Notes: generated by a model from the letters alone, not told the origin. A stretch of DNA of 64,000 nt from Ariolimax columbianus (GCA_036924085.1 JAVGWX010000004.1:44733293-44797292), one strand, 5' to 3'. Numbered from the stretch's first letter, positions 45,478 to 57,865 are shown. Made by a program: numbers and translations.

Positions 45478-46081
45478 TTATAACTTAACTTAACTTAACC
45501 TCTTTATATGGGCAAAGAAGACTCATCAGAGTATGTATACAACCAGTTACATTTGCATTTCCCTTCTCTAAAAGCTATGCGCATCCAATCTATTTTTAAA
45601 GAAATTAATTGACCCTGCCTCCACCACCTCCTGTGGCAATGCATTCCAAGCATTCACCACTCTCCAACTGAAAAAATATTTCCTAATATCCAATCTGAAC
45701 CTTTCTTTAGTCAATTTGTAGCTGTGCCTTCATGTTCTTGTTGGTGGTTGTATTTTGAGGAAACAAATTGTTATAGTCTAATTTAACTTTTACTGTGATT
45801 ATCGTTTAAACCTGTATTAAGTCACCTCGAATTCTTCTCTTTTCTAGACACTTTAGGCCGGTTTTGATGAGTCTTTCCTCACAACTGTAAATCTGGAATC
45901 CCACTATCAGTTTTGTTACTCTTCTTTGTATCCTTTCAAGCATGTTTGTCTCCTTTACGATAAGGTACCCACACATGTACACAGTACTCTAATCTTGGTC
46001 TAATGGTTAATACATTTTGACCATCACTTCCCTGCTCCTATGTTTAATATTTCTTTTTAATCATACCTAACTTTGTATTTG
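45478..46081 (-). pseudogene. CR1/L2/Rex-type LINE C-terminal relic
   Basis: The minus strand reads RHSYKLTKERFRLDIRKYFF, SWRVVNAWNALPQEVVEAGS, INFFKNRLDAHSF and a stop at about 45,570. This is the conserved tail RxDIRKYFFSxRVVNxWNxLP. Upstream decayed blocks (MLERIQRRVTKLI-like, EERLIKTGL, RRxRGDLIQV) reach about 45,960. The fragment lies between two ~80-bp near-identical RT segments on the opposite strand. Confidence 0.8.
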
Positions 46082-46162
46082 CATTGTGTGCTTTATAGAC
46101 TACAAAAAGGCATGTGACAGTCCAATATGAGAAAACTAATTACATATCTGAAAAATATAGGT
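46082..46162 (+). repeat. Second copy of the LINE RT block (direct repeat of 45,355-45,435)
   Basis: ATAGACTACAAAAAGGCATG and GAGAAAACTAATTACAT recur about 725 bp downstream of the first copy, ~88% identical by eye, on either side of the CR1-type fragment. Confidence 0.75.
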
Positions 46163-46490
46163 ATGTGCTGTAGCGGTCAGCGACCTATCGCTGACTGCTA
46201 GCTCCAGGGCCAAGGAACCAGAGCTGACAAGACCCTTCTACACCTCGACGCGGTGATCGTTGATAACAGATTGCAGCAAGCAGACCGGTTAAGGAAAAGG
46301 GATCGAAGAGGGAAGGTTAACCCGTTACTAAAAATACCTCCTGAAATCTAATGTGTCGGACCGAAAGCTGAAAATATCGTAGTCAATCTGTAAATTACCG
46401 CACAACACATTCCGGTCTCTCTTGTTTCTTGTTAAGCCCTTTCCAGGGCTTGCTAGCGAGCGATTGAGAACGAAGGAAGAAGAAGAAGAA
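46163..46490 (+). mobile_element. SINE-like element S3 (near full length)
   Basis: GCTGTAGCGGTCAGCGACC, CAAGACCCTTCTACACCTC, GGGATCGAAGAGGGAAGG, GCACAACACATTCCGGTC, ending GAACGAAGGAAGAAGAAGAA. It is colinear with S1 over its full length. Confidence 0.75.
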
Positions 46491-47750
46491 ACAGTGGAAC
46501 ATGTATAGAGTTTTGCCTGTGTTGGTAAAGTATTAACGGAGGATTTGATATTTAAATCAAGAATAGACTATGGATGGCCCAATCCTGTTTCACCAACTTC
46601 ATTAATATATTGACCTAAACATTCATCTCAGAAATATAGGATCTAATACGTGTAGAATGCATGTATACTCATATTTAGTGTACTCAAGTGGTGTACTATA
46701 GAGTGTTACTGACACCCTCAAAAGAGGTGCAGAGAATAATGACACTGAAGCATGCAAGGCACGTCGTATGACGCGCCTAAGGAGGGGGTAGGGCAATGGG
46801 CTCGCTACTCTATGCTATCGAAGATTGACTCTACAAAAACTTCAACAAATACAGACAGGTCAACAGTTGATGTCCTGGAATGTATTTTATAAAGGTCTTT
46901 GCTCCACGGGAACCTGCAATGGTCTTGATTGATTGAATGCAGGCAGTGTACAATGACAACCCGTTTATAAAAGAGAATTAACGCCCTTGAAATGTGTATC
47001 ATTTGAAGAGCCGGGAGCTTCTCGTTGAAAGAAATAAAAACAAAAAAAGACGTTTTCCGGAAATTTACAAATTTAAGAGTTTTTAGCAGAATGATTATCA
47101 AAATCAAAGTTAGCCAACGCAGATATGTTGGACGCGTCACAAATACGAGACCTTGCTGAAAGCAACACTAGAATGAAAGGTGCAGTGCAAACATGTCTGG
47201 ATTAAATATCGTTTCAAGAGAAAGGACATAGTCAAATGATAGACACGGACAAGTATGGTAGATTGCACCCTCAACGAAAGAGCTTGAGAACGTTGGAGAT
47301 TAATTGCAAACGGCCTTCGCTGTGGAGATTGCACTTAACTGAATTACAAATAATACAAAAGGCACAGATGACAACTATTTGGATAAACACTCATAATTAA
47401 TATTACCCAAAAAATACTATGACAAATATTACGTAATACTCTAGTGTCAATTATTACACAATATGGTAACAAAGACCATTTTTAGAACCTGTGTGTTTCC
47501 GTAACAGCATTACTCTAAACATGGACATTTACTGAAACCTAAAGGAAGAGAATCAAATCCTTCGAGTCGAAATGTTATAGAAAGGTCCTCAGAATGCCAT
47601 AGACCGAAAAAAGAATAATGCGTGCATTCGACACGACTTGAGCATACAGTAGAACTGGTTCATAGATTCCACCATGAACAGAAAATTGAAATACTTAGGC
47701 CACATCAAAAGACACAACAGCCAACGGTAATGGAAGGTATGGTGTCGGAC
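46491..47750. other. No gene recognised
   Basis: A mariner-like scrap (GAATGCAGGCAGTGTA) occurs at 46,935. Otherwise nothing supported. Confidence 0.4.
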
Positions 47751-47754
47751 AAGA

Positions 47755-49030
47755 GAGGTGGATGCAGAACGTGAAGGTAATGGCATAAAGATGTCAAAAT
47801 CCCACCCATTAAAATATTTGGGAGTCCTCTTCGACAGACGTTTGCGGTTCAAGGAACAGGTCGATCAAATCATTATCCGAGTCCGTAAAGGTCTGGTGGC
47901 GATGAGGCTGATGGCTACGGTTCACTGCGAACAGAGACTCGTATTGATGTTATTTCAGGAGTTGGTCCTTCCATAATAGAATATTCCATGGCAATTCTCA
48001 CGCTCAGCAAGACCCAGCTGGAAAGACTGGAAAAAATTGGTTGTACAAGAGACACGGCCATAACTGCCATGCAGTTTTTGTTGGATCTGCCAACTGTGGG
48101 GCTTAGGCGGCAGATGTGTCAGCCTCAAGCTTACCTTCACATGAGCGCGAACGAAGAGCATCCGTTTTCATGAGGAACAAGATTTGTAAGGAGACAATCG
48201 TGGATGGGTCAGACTGAGGCCGTTGTGCAGAGGACGTGTGCGTTTGGAGACATAAGGCATGGTGAAGAATAGATTAAATTACCTGAGCATTTTCTGCAGA
48301 CTTTCTGTTACTGTGTGATTGTCTCACTTGACAGAGCGTGTGTTCAGCTGAATCCGGTTGATGTAGTGTCGGAGGATAACGTTTTGATCAATGAAAATTT
48401 CACGGAGGATGATGTCATTATCTACACAGATGGATCCGTCATCCGTGGGTTGAGAAGCACATGAGCCTTCACGGCTCAGAGGGTGGGAAAATGATCAAGG
48501 AGAAGTCTGGGGCTTTTATGGTAACCACAAGCAATCTGACAATAATGATCATGGCTGTTACAAAGGCAATGGTCTGGCTTGAAACAATGAGTGACACATG
48601 TATGCAACTTCAGTGATTCTCAATGAGGATGTCCAGGAAGGTGGAAACAGGTTGGGCGCGGCGCCACTGGTTGGAGTCGGTAGGGTTGTCAAGTTTGCAG
48701 AGTCACCTTCATACTCGTTCCGGGACATGCAGGTCTCGAATGGAACGAGAGAGCTGAGAGTTTGGCGAGTACAGCTATAATGGAAGGCTGGAGATCAATG
48801 GACTGAGCCGATATCCTAAACGCCTTTAGGGAAATTAACTGGAAGGAAGATTCGGAAATTGATCCAGAATCGTCGTCCTTGGCGTGACTGGTTGAATTGA
48901 GTGTGAAACGAGGGGCGGCGAGGAAGGAACACCACACGGGGATCCACAGACCGGAACGGTCAGTCATCACGTGCTGGCAGACATATTGAAACGGAGATCT
49001 CAGCGTGTATGGACTTATCCCGAGTGTGGT
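47755..49030 (+). pseudogene. Second I-like LINE: RT C-terminus + RNase H relic
   Basis: KSHPLKYLGVLFDRRLRFKE and QVDQIIIRVRKGLVAMRLMA are the RT 'YLG' block and thumb. LTLSKTQLERLEKIG and LPTVGLRRQMCQ continue it in another frame. VIIYTDGSVIRG at about 48,418 is the first RNase H motif, and SGAFMVTTSNLTIMIMAVTK, AMVWLE aligns with the second. A C-terminal region (48,598-49,030) is decayed. Several frameshifts are present. It has RNase H like copies A-F but a different sequence, so it is a separate family. Confidence 0.7.
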
Positions 49031-49040
49031 GAAGATGGTT

Positions 49041-49110
49041 CGATGAATAACTAACCAACCAACTAAATAACTAACTTAACTAACTAAACTAACTAAACCA
49101 ACCTACAAAT
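49041..49110 (+). repeat. (ACTAA)-type short repeat
   Basis: Irregular AACTAACTAA motifs. Confidence 0.7.
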
Positions 49111-49299
49111 AGATGTCAAGGAATCTTTAGGCATGACTCTGGAACGGAAACAGATTTGGAAAGAGATCGAGTGTCTTTCAGACGACTTGTGGTGGGAACG
49201 ACGTTCTGCAAAGGACAATGGTAATGACAACAATTACCAACGAAAACGAATGGCAAATATTACAAATAGTTGATAAACACGGACAAATACTACGAAAAC

Positions 49300-49765
49300 A
49301 TTTTGTGTGTCGAAGACAACAGTGAAGATCTGGACAACGATGTTTAAAGAAGGACGTTAACAAAGATCTTCCGAAACCAGGTCAGGCGTATATTGTTTTG
49401 TCAGAAGGTGCCATCGCCAAAATTGATGCAGCAATTCGGGTGAACCGTGGCCGGAGCTGACGTTCACTACACTTTTGTCCCAATACACTGCCTGCTTTCT
49501 GAGATGAATGTCAACTAGTCGACATCTTTCAGCTGTTAGAAACCGAATTACCGCTCGCTGATCAACTCTGGACGAATTAAGTATCACACCCGTCATATTT
49601 TTAACGGTCTTCTGAGGAAACTATGAGCCAGGGAATAATGACATTTTGCAAACTTGGCGGTGGGTATGTGCTGTTTACATCAGAATTGACTTCATCATGC
49701 CCATCGTACATATGTTCACTTGGTGCAGTTCTGTCCGGTTTCATTTAAACACGCCTTTTATAAAC
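49300..49765 (-). mobile_element. Mariner-like (SETMAR-type) element, rearranged foldback
   Basis: The right end GTTTCATTTAAACACGCC (49,738) and leader GTGCTGTTTACATCAGAA are the inverted form of the 9,444 end. The minus strand encodes RAVIRFLTAERCRLVDIHLR, KQAVYWDKSV. The plus strand from 49,305 encodes the next transposase part, TTVKIWTTMFKEGR then LPKPGQAYIVL, AIAKIDAAIRVNRG. The element is thus inverted in its middle; it has no catalytic domain. Confidence 0.7.
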
Positions 49766-50045
49766 GCTGTTCACAAATATCACAAACACTGTCAACAACT
49801 ACAGAAATGATCTCTCACCTACTTCTCAGTAATAGCTGGTTTCATTACATTAGCTAGCCATTGTAAGCTCACCTCTATCCTTTTCATCTTCACGTATATC
49901 CCCAATATTCGAATGAGATCACTCTCCGCTATAGATATAATCTTTGCATGAATCATGCATAAAGGCATGTATGTGCTCGCACAATGGAAATTAAAACATG
50001 CAACTTCGTTTTATTTGATGAGATTAAGTAGACATACTTAGTCAC
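49766..50045. other. No gene recognised
   Basis: AT-rich spacer. Confidence 0.4.
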
Positions 50046-50047
50046 CT

Positions 50048-50500
50048 TTTAGAAATGGCATAGTAGAGTATAATGTTATAGTAGAGTGTAGTGTTCTGTT
50101 ATAGTGTAGTGTTATATTAGAGTGCAATGTTCTGTTAGGGTGTAGTGTTATATTATAGTGTAGTGTTATAGTACAGTGAAATGTTCTAGTAGGGTGTAAT
50201 GTTCTATTAGAGTGTAGTGTTCTTTTACAGTGTTGCGTTATATTAAAATTTATTATTTTAGTAGAGCACAGTGTAGAGTGGCTAGTGCAGTGTTAAATTA
50301 GAGTGTGATGTTCTATTAGAGTGTAGTGTAGAGTGTACCGTGTAGTGTTCTATTAGAGTGTAATGGTCTAGTAGAGTATAGTGTAGAGTGTACAGTGCAG
50401 TGTTCTATTAGAGTATAATGTTCTATTAGAGTGAATTGTGGAGTGTACCGTGTAGTTTTCTATTAGAGTGTAGTGTAAGGTGTACACTGTAGTTTTCTAT
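50048..50500 (+). repeat. ~20-bp degenerate minisatellite
   Basis: Irregular units of TAGAGTGTAGTGTTCTATTA. Confidence 0.8.
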
Positions 50501-50679
50501 TCTTTCATCACCAAGTAAGGAATGCCAGATCTAACCTGGGGTAGGGAAACCTTTCTTTGTTGACCATAATGTGTCTTTACCAACATACTAAAAATCATTT
50601 CTGCGTCAAGATCAGTATCTAACCCAATATCTTGTTTTTGATTTAAAATGTATTTTAATTAGTAAGACTTTTATTTTAC

Positions 50680-52045
50680 ATAAAACCTCTTCACCAACGT
50701 AAGACTTTTACCTGACCTAAAACCTCTTTACTGCTCTGAAACCTCTTTTCTGAACTTAAATCTCTGTTCTGATCTAAGACTTATTTTCTTAGCTGGGATT
50801 TCTTTACTGAACTAAGACTTCGTTAACCTAAGAACTCTTTTGTCCCTTAAAGCCTATTTACTGAACTAAGACTTCGTTAACCTAAGAACTCTTTTGTCCC
50901 TTAAAACCTATTTACTGAACTAAGACTTCGTTATCCTAAGAACTCTTGTGTCCTTTAAAACCTATTTACTGAACTAAGACTTCGTTAACCTAATAACTCT
51001 GTTGTCCCTTAAAACATATTTACTGAACTAAGACTTCGTTAACCTAAGAACTCTTTTGTCCCTTAAAACCTATTTACTGAACTAAGACTTCGTTAACCTA
51101 AGAACTCTTTTGTCCCTTAAAACCTATTTACTAAACTAAGACTTCGTTAACCTAAGAACTCTTTTGTCCCTTAAAACCTATTTACTGAACTAAGACTTCG
51201 TTAACCTAAGAACTCTTGTGTCCCTTAAAACATATTTACTGAACTAAGACTTCGTTAACCTAATAACTCTTTTGTCCCTTAAAACATATTTACTGAACTA
51301 AGACTTCGTTAACCTAAGAACTCTTTTGTCCCTTAAAACCTATTTACTGAACTAAGACTTCGTTAACCTAAGAACTCTTTTGTCCCTTAAAACCTATTTA
51401 CTAAACTAAGACTTCGTTAACTAAAGAACTCTTTTGTCCCTTAAAACCTATTTACTAAACTAAGACTTCGTTAACCTAAGAACTCTTTTGTCCCTTAAAA
51501 CCTATTTACTGAACTAAGACTTCGTTAACCTAAGAACTCTTTTGTTCCTTAAAACCTATTTACTAAACTAAGACTTCGTTAACCTAAGAACTCTTTTGTC
51601 CCTTAAAACCTATTTACTAAACTAAGACTTCGTTAACCTAAGAACTCTTTTGTCCCTTAAAACCTATTTACTGAACTAAGACTTCGTTAACCTAAGAACT
51701 CGTGTGTCCCTTAAAACCCATTTACTGAACTAAGACTTCGTTAACCTAATAACTCTTTTGTCCCTTAAAACATATTTACTGAACTAAGACTTCGTTAACC
51801 TAAGAACTCTTTTGTCCCTTAAAACCTATTTACTGAACTAAGACTTCGTTAACCTAAGAACTCTTTTGTTCCTTAAAACCTATTTACTAAACTAAGACTT
51901 CGTTAACCTAAGAACTCTTTTGTCCCTTAAAACCTATTTACTAAACTAAGACTTCGTTAACCTAAGAACTCTTTTGTCCCTTAAAACCTATTTACTGAAC
52001 TAAGACTTCTTTAACCTAAGAACTCTTTTGTCCCTTAAAACATAT
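50680..52045 (+). repeat. 54-bp satellite (with decayed 5' leader)
   Basis: From about 50,795, roughly 23 units of ACTAAGACTTCGTTAACCTA + AGAACTCTTTTGTCCCTTAA + AACCTATTTACTGA. CGTTAA at 50,821 and 50,875 fixes the period. Variant units recur in blocks: the order at 51,523-51,846 repeats from 51,847 to 52,010, a 6-unit (324-bp) higher-order repeat. The leader 50,680-50,795 has diverged units. Confidence 0.95.
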
Positions 52046-52570
52046 TTACTGACCTAAGACGTCTTTTCTGACATGTCCTCTTAATAAACTCAGACTTCTT
52101 TACTGTCATAAAACTCTTTTCTGAACTAAAATCTAAATTTCTGACCCGAAATCTATTTTAACCTAAGGCATGTTAGCTTCCTTAAAAGCTCTTTACTGGC
52201 CTGACCTAATTTCTTATATTAGTTTCTTATTAACCAGCACGAGCAACTTTGAATAACAAAAGCAGCTACTGCTGACCTCTGAGACCTCTTTTCTGATGTA
52301 AAACATCTTTTCTGACATAAAACATCTTTATTGACCTAAAACATCGTTTCTGACATAAAACATCTCACTAACCTAAAACATTTTTCCTGTCCTAAAACTC
52401 TGACATAAAACATCTTTATTGATCTCTTAGATCTCTTGTCTCATATACACAATCGTTACTGACCTCTAATACCTTTTTCATGACATTAAACATCTTAAGT
52501 GGCCGTATGACCTCATTTCTAACATAAAACATGTTTTCTGACCAAAGATCTCTTTTTCTAATTTTCGATC
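52046..52570 (+). repeat. Decayed ~20-30-bp repeat related to the 54-bp satellite
   Basis: Irregular CTGACATAAAACATCTTT and CTGACCTAAAACATC motifs; probably an eroded edge of the satellite. Confidence 0.6.
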
Positions 52571-53970
52571 ACTCTCTACTGATCACAAAACTTCTTATTT
52601 GGCAACGAACAATGGGGCACCATATCTTCACACATTTCGGAAAAGGCCGAAATTGAGAGTTGTTCATGTCGCTAGTTACTTCACTATGTGAAACCCATTG
52701 CTATAGAAATCGCCACTATAAAAGAGACACAATATGGTTTGATGCAGGCTTACATTGAAGAGTCATGCGCAGTTCTGGATCTATGGTTTATGAGAAGCTA
52801 AATAAAGAATTAACAACAAAAAATTAACAACAGCCTTAGGAGTTAACACTTTCAGTGCTTATTCAAGGCAAATGAGGAAATTCTATCATGATTGCGTGGG
52901 CAAATATTGAAAGCAAAGTTCAGTAATTGCTCGTTCAAAATCTGAGCCCTGTAATTTCTTCTTAACTATAATAATTATCTGTCATCATTAATGAAGCTAG
53001 TTGCGTTGTTGACATCAACACAGTTTGGTTGCTAGACACCAAAATAAATTAGATATTCTATAAGTTCGCACCAGAAAATAAATTCGATTTTTTTTCTATA
53101 ATTTCGGACCACGTACAAATTAACTGCCTCTCGTTTCTTGTCTGTTTCCGATAGTTTTGTTTTTTTCTATCTCCATTCTTTCTTTGCTGTTACCGCTTCA
53201 ATTAACGCATCGGCTCGGCCCCCCGTTATTTGATTTCGTGTTCAATGACTCGAAGAAAATGTTGGTGATAATATCCTAGGGACCTAGCATCGAAAAGCTT
53301 TTGGTGTAATCACTTTGTCACATTGAAGGGCTGTCAGAAACCGGAAACAGAGGCAGTTCTGGAAGAAAGAGAAACAAACGCTGCTCAGTGAACGTGAAAA
53401 AAGCGGGCGTTGAATAAGGGAGGTGTTGTTGGTATAATGATGTAATTTACCTTGGGGGAAGGGTGCTATAACTTTTGTATGTTAGTCTGAAATAGAAAGA
53501 TTTCTTTACAAAAAAGATAAATATGTCAGCAATAAGGCAATGTAAACACAGATCGCTATAGAAGTTTAACAAAATGAAAGTAATAACTGCAGAAATTAGA
53601 CAACATTATTCTGAGAAATACGTGTCTGATTTTTTTGTGGAATTACGAAAATAGACTCAAAGTTAAAGGGAAGGAAAACGTTTAATGCAGTCCAGAAAGT
53701 CAAAAGTCAGATGACTATATGTTGCAGGTGAGCTGACGCTATTTTCATGTCGCACATTAATCTTAATGAAACAATTAAAATGTAGTTATCAAGGCTTTAT
53801 AATCTAGATTTTCAAAAGAGCCTCTTTAAATTCAGTACTGAAACAACTTAGCAAAGGTCACACAAGACTAACTTCGAGCATCGTGTTACAATGACTGGTC
53901 ATAAGCTAAATGTCAGAACCTTATAACAAAGGGCAGATCCACACAAGTACCAGCAACGTGGAACAAAAGG
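52571..53970. other. No gene recognised
   Basis: Unique-looking AT-rich DNA; nothing supported. Confidence 0.4.
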
Positions 53971-54210
53971 CCGTTTTAGACTAACTACATTTAACAAGGA
54001 GAGATCATAGACTAACTGCTTGGAACATCTAACAAAGGGAGATCCTAGACTAACTACTTGTAACATCTAACAAAGCCAGGTCCTAGACTAACTAATTGTA
54101 ACATCTAACAAAGGGAGGTCCTAGACTAACTACTTGTAACATCTAACAAAGGGAGGTACTAGACTAACTGCTAGTAACATTTAACAAAGGGAGGTCCTAG
54201 ACTAACTACT

Positions 54211-54611
54211 AACCAACATGCCCGAGTGGTCTGCTGGGGTCTTTATGTATGACAAGGACAAGAATAGCACCACTGCCCCACAGAGAGCCTCTCGAAAGAG
54301 GCGACTAATTGTATGACATGGCATAACACCAGCCATGGTTACGTGGTTTGTTTAGAGCAGCATAGATGCGCCTAAAAGGCTGCGGGTCTACTTTGCCCTA
54401 GTGTTTGAGTCTATTAAGATGGACTCGCACATCGGTTAAACACCCTCCGTAAACGCTTATCCCAACTCTGCAGAGTATTTAGCTGCTCGAGCCTAGCCCG
54501 CTAAGCACATAATATTTCTTCCAGCTACAACCAGCTCATACCAGAGCTGGGATCTGCATAGGCGCATCTGTCCTTGTAGAAGTACATGTCGACCTAGAAC
54601 TAAGAACTAAG
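54211..54611. other. Unclassified ~400-bp insertion in the 38-bp array
   Basis: It begins AACCAACATGCCCGAGTGG and ends before AACATCTAAC at 54,612. GCCCGAGTGGTCTGCTGGGG resembles a tRNA A box of Leu/Ser type, but I see no clear B box. No ORF. It may be a SINE. Confidence 0.4.
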
Positions 54612-54987
54612 AACATCTAACAAAGAGAGGTCTTAGATTAACTACTAGTAACATCTAATAGAGGGAGGCCTAGACTAACTACTAGTAACATCTAACAAAG
54701 GGAGGTCTTAGATTAACTACTAGTAACATCTAACAAAGTGAGGTCTTAGATTAACTACTAGTAACATCTAACAAAGCGAGGTCCATGACTAACTACTTGT
54801 ACCATCTAACAAAGGGAGGTCCTAAATTAAATAATAGTTATATTTAACACAGGAATATCCTAGATTAACAACCAGTACCATCTAACAAATGGAGGTACTT
54901 GACTAACCACTTGTAACATCTAACAAAGAGAGGTATTAGACTAACTACTTCTAACATCTAACAAAGTGAGGTCCTAATTTAACTACT

Positions 54988-55608
54988 AGTAACATCTTCT
55001 TCTTCTTTTTCTTCTTCTTCTTCCTCTTCTTCTTCTTCTTCTTCGTACGCTGTCAGACGTCAACTTGAATTTGTTCGAAGAAAGTAGCTGTCTTCCTGAG
55101 GCTGTCGACACTGCCATAGAGCTTGTCTAGTGTTTGCACTGGTGATGGCCACATGTGCTTTCTCTGGACTTCGTATGTCGGGCAATTTTGCAGCAGATGT
55201 TCAGCGGTCATTTTCGTTGTACCACAGGTGCATTCGTCAGTGTCACTTATCTTCAGTTTATTGAATAGATGGTACCCCAGTCTGTTGTGGCCTGTGCGGA
55301 GTCTGAAGACCACGACCTGCTCTCTTCTGTTCAACTGGTAATAGGCATCATTTTTGTGTAGCCAGTATGCTCTGTTTCCCATTTAGCCATATATCTGGCC
55401 CTAATAAACCTTTTGGACTCTTTGTAGGTCACACTAGAATCCGGTTGTGGTAATCTTGCACCTTCTTTTACCAGTCTGCCTGCCTCCTCGTTGCCTTGAA
55501 TGAAACAGTGGGATGGAACCCACTGTACCACTACTCTTTTTGGTGCGGACTGCTGTCATAGTTGACAGAGTACTGCTCTTAAATCATTAAGTTCTGTCGA
55601 GTAACATC
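54988..55608 (-). mobile_element. Ingi/I-like 3' fragment (copy D) with 9-bp TSD
   Basis: The element is 54,997-55,599. AGTAACATC flanks it at 54,988-54,996 and 55,600-55,608. The minus strand encodes VQWVPSHCFIQGNEEAGRLV then (after a one-base frameshift near 55,370) YQLNRREQVVVFRLRTGHNR, CTCGTTKMTAEHLLQNC and EQIQVDV. The tail is GACAGCGTACGAAG(AAG)n. The last RNase H Asp is changed (EEAGR for EEADR). Inactive. Confidence 0.85.
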
Positions 55609-56324
55609 TAACAAAGGGAGGTCCTTGTCTACTAGTAAAATCTAACAAAGGGAGATCCTAGACTAACTACTAGGAACATCTAACAAAAGTAGGTCCTTGT
55701 CTACTAGTAACATCTAACAAAGGGACGTCCTTGACTAACAATTTGTAACATCCAACAAAGGGAGGTCCTAGTGTAACTAATAGTAACATCTAACAAAGGG
55801 AGGTACTAGATTAACAGCTTCTAATATCTTACAAATGGAGGTCCTAAACTAATTAATAGTAATATCTAACACATGAATGTTCTATATTAACTACCAGTAA
55901 CATCTAACATAGGGAAGTCCTAGACTAACTACTTGTAACATCTAACCAAGGGAGATCCTAGAATATCTACGTCTGATATCTAACAAATGGATCTCCTAGA
56001 CTAACTACTTGCAACATCTAACAAAAGGAGGTCCTACACTAACAACTAATAACATCTAACAAAGAAAGGTCCTAGACTAACTTCTAGTAACATCTAACAA
56101 AGGGAGGTCCTAGACTAACAACTAGTAACATCAAATAAAGGGAGTCTTAGACTGACCACTATTAACATCTATTAATGAGATGTGTAACATTGAAAAGGGT
56201 TACTCTGATAGAGGCCAACTAGCAAATGAAATGAATTATGTGTAAATGTGTACTAGTATGTTGTCAGAAGAGTTGCATTTTCAAAAAACATGATAGCAGA
56301 TAGGATGACTGGGATGGAATCAGT

Positions 56325-56915
56325 GACAGTTTGTATTGAACGGTGACAGTTTGTATTGAACAGTGACAGTTTGTATTGAACGGTGACATATTGTATTGAA
56401 CAGTGACAGTTTGTATTGAACGGTGACATTTTGTATTGAACAGTGACAGTTTGTATTGAACAGTGACAGTTTGTATTGAACGGTGACATTTTGTATTTAA
56501 CGGTGACAGTTTGTATTGAACAGTGACAGTTTGTATTGAACGGTGACAGTTTGTATTGAACAGTGACAGTCTGTATTGAACAGTGACATTTTGTATTGAA
56601 CGGTGACAGTTTGTATTGAACAGTGACAGTTTGTTTTGAACGGTGACAGTTTGTATTGAACAGTGATATTTTGTATTGAACGGTGACAGTTTGTATTGAA
56701 CAGTGACAGTTTGTATTGAACGGTGACAGTTTGTGTTGAACAGTGACAGTCTGTATTGAACAGTGACATTTTGTATTGAACGGTGACAGTTTGTATTGAA
56801 CAGTGACAGTTTGTTTTGAACGGTGACAGTTTGTATTGAACAGTGATATTTTGTATTGAACGGTGACAGTTTGTATTGAACGGTGACAGTTTGTATTGAA
56901 CGGTGACAGTTTGTT
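56325..56915 (+). repeat. 20-bp minisatellite
   Basis: About 29 units of CAGTGACAGTTTGTATTGAA, alternating CAGTGACA and CGGTGACA. It is open on the minus strand for 229 codons by period effect (20 bp x 3). Confidence 0.95.
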
Positions 56916-57009
56916 CCTCAGTATACTATATTCCAAATACAACCCAAGTTACATCAAGACAAAATCGCCTGATGATATCGCCATCATCGCTTGCGATGGC
57001 CAACGAAAT

Positions 57010-57818
57010 TTGAGTAAAGGAATGACATCATCTCTGTCTTTGTGTAAAGGAATGACATCATCTCTGTCTTTGTGTAAAGGAATGACATCATCTCTGTCTT
57101 TGTGTAAAGGAATGACATCATCTCTGTCTTTGTGTAAAGGAATGATATCATCTCTGTCTTTGTGTAAAGGAATGACATCATCTCTGTCTTTGTGTAAAGG
57201 AATGACATCATCTCTGTCTTTTTGTAAAGGAATGACATCATCTCTGTCTTTGTGTAAAGGAATAACATCATCTCTGTCTTTGTGTAAAGGAATGACATCA
57301 TCTCTGTCTTTGTGTAAAGGAATAACATCATCTCTGTCTGTGTGTAAAGGAATGACATCATCTCTGTCTGTGTGTAAAGGAATGACATCATCTCTGTCTT
57401 TGTGTAAAGGAATAACATCATCTCTGTCTGTGTGTAAAGGAATAACATCATCTATGTCTGTGTGTAAAGGAATGACATCATCTCTGTCTTTGTGTAAAGG
57501 AATAACATCATCTCTGTCTGTGTGTAAAGGAATGACATCATCTCTGTCTTTGAGTAAAGGAATGACATCATCTCTGTCTTTGTGTAAAGGAATGACATCA
57601 TCTCTGTCTTTGAGTAAAGGAATGACATCATCTCTGTCTTTGTGTAAAGGAATGACATCATCTCTGTCTTTGTGTAAAGGAATGACATCATCTCTGTCTG
57701 TGTGTAAAGGAATGACATCATCTCTGTCTTTGAGTAAAGGAATGACATCATCTCTGTCTTTGTGTAAAGGAATGACATCATCTCTGTCTTTGTGTAAAGG
57801 AATGACATCATCTTTGTG
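57010..57818 (+). repeat. 30-bp minisatellite
   Basis: About 27 units of AATGACATCATCTCTGTCTT + TGTGTAAAGG with exact 30-bp spacing. It is open on both strands: plus GMTSSLSLCK repeats for 334 codons, minus TEMMSFLYTK. Confidence 0.95.
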
Positions 57819-57865
57819 TCTTAACGTAGCAAATATAAATTGTGTGTATATATATATATATATAG

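Larger units (their letters stand above)
53975..56165 (+). repeat. 38-bp minisatellite array (interrupted twice)
   Basis: Units of AACATCTAACAAAGGGAGGT + CCTAGACTAACTACTAGT. The array is split by an unclassified insertion (54,211-54,611) and by retrotransposon copy D (54,997-55,599). Confidence 0.9.
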
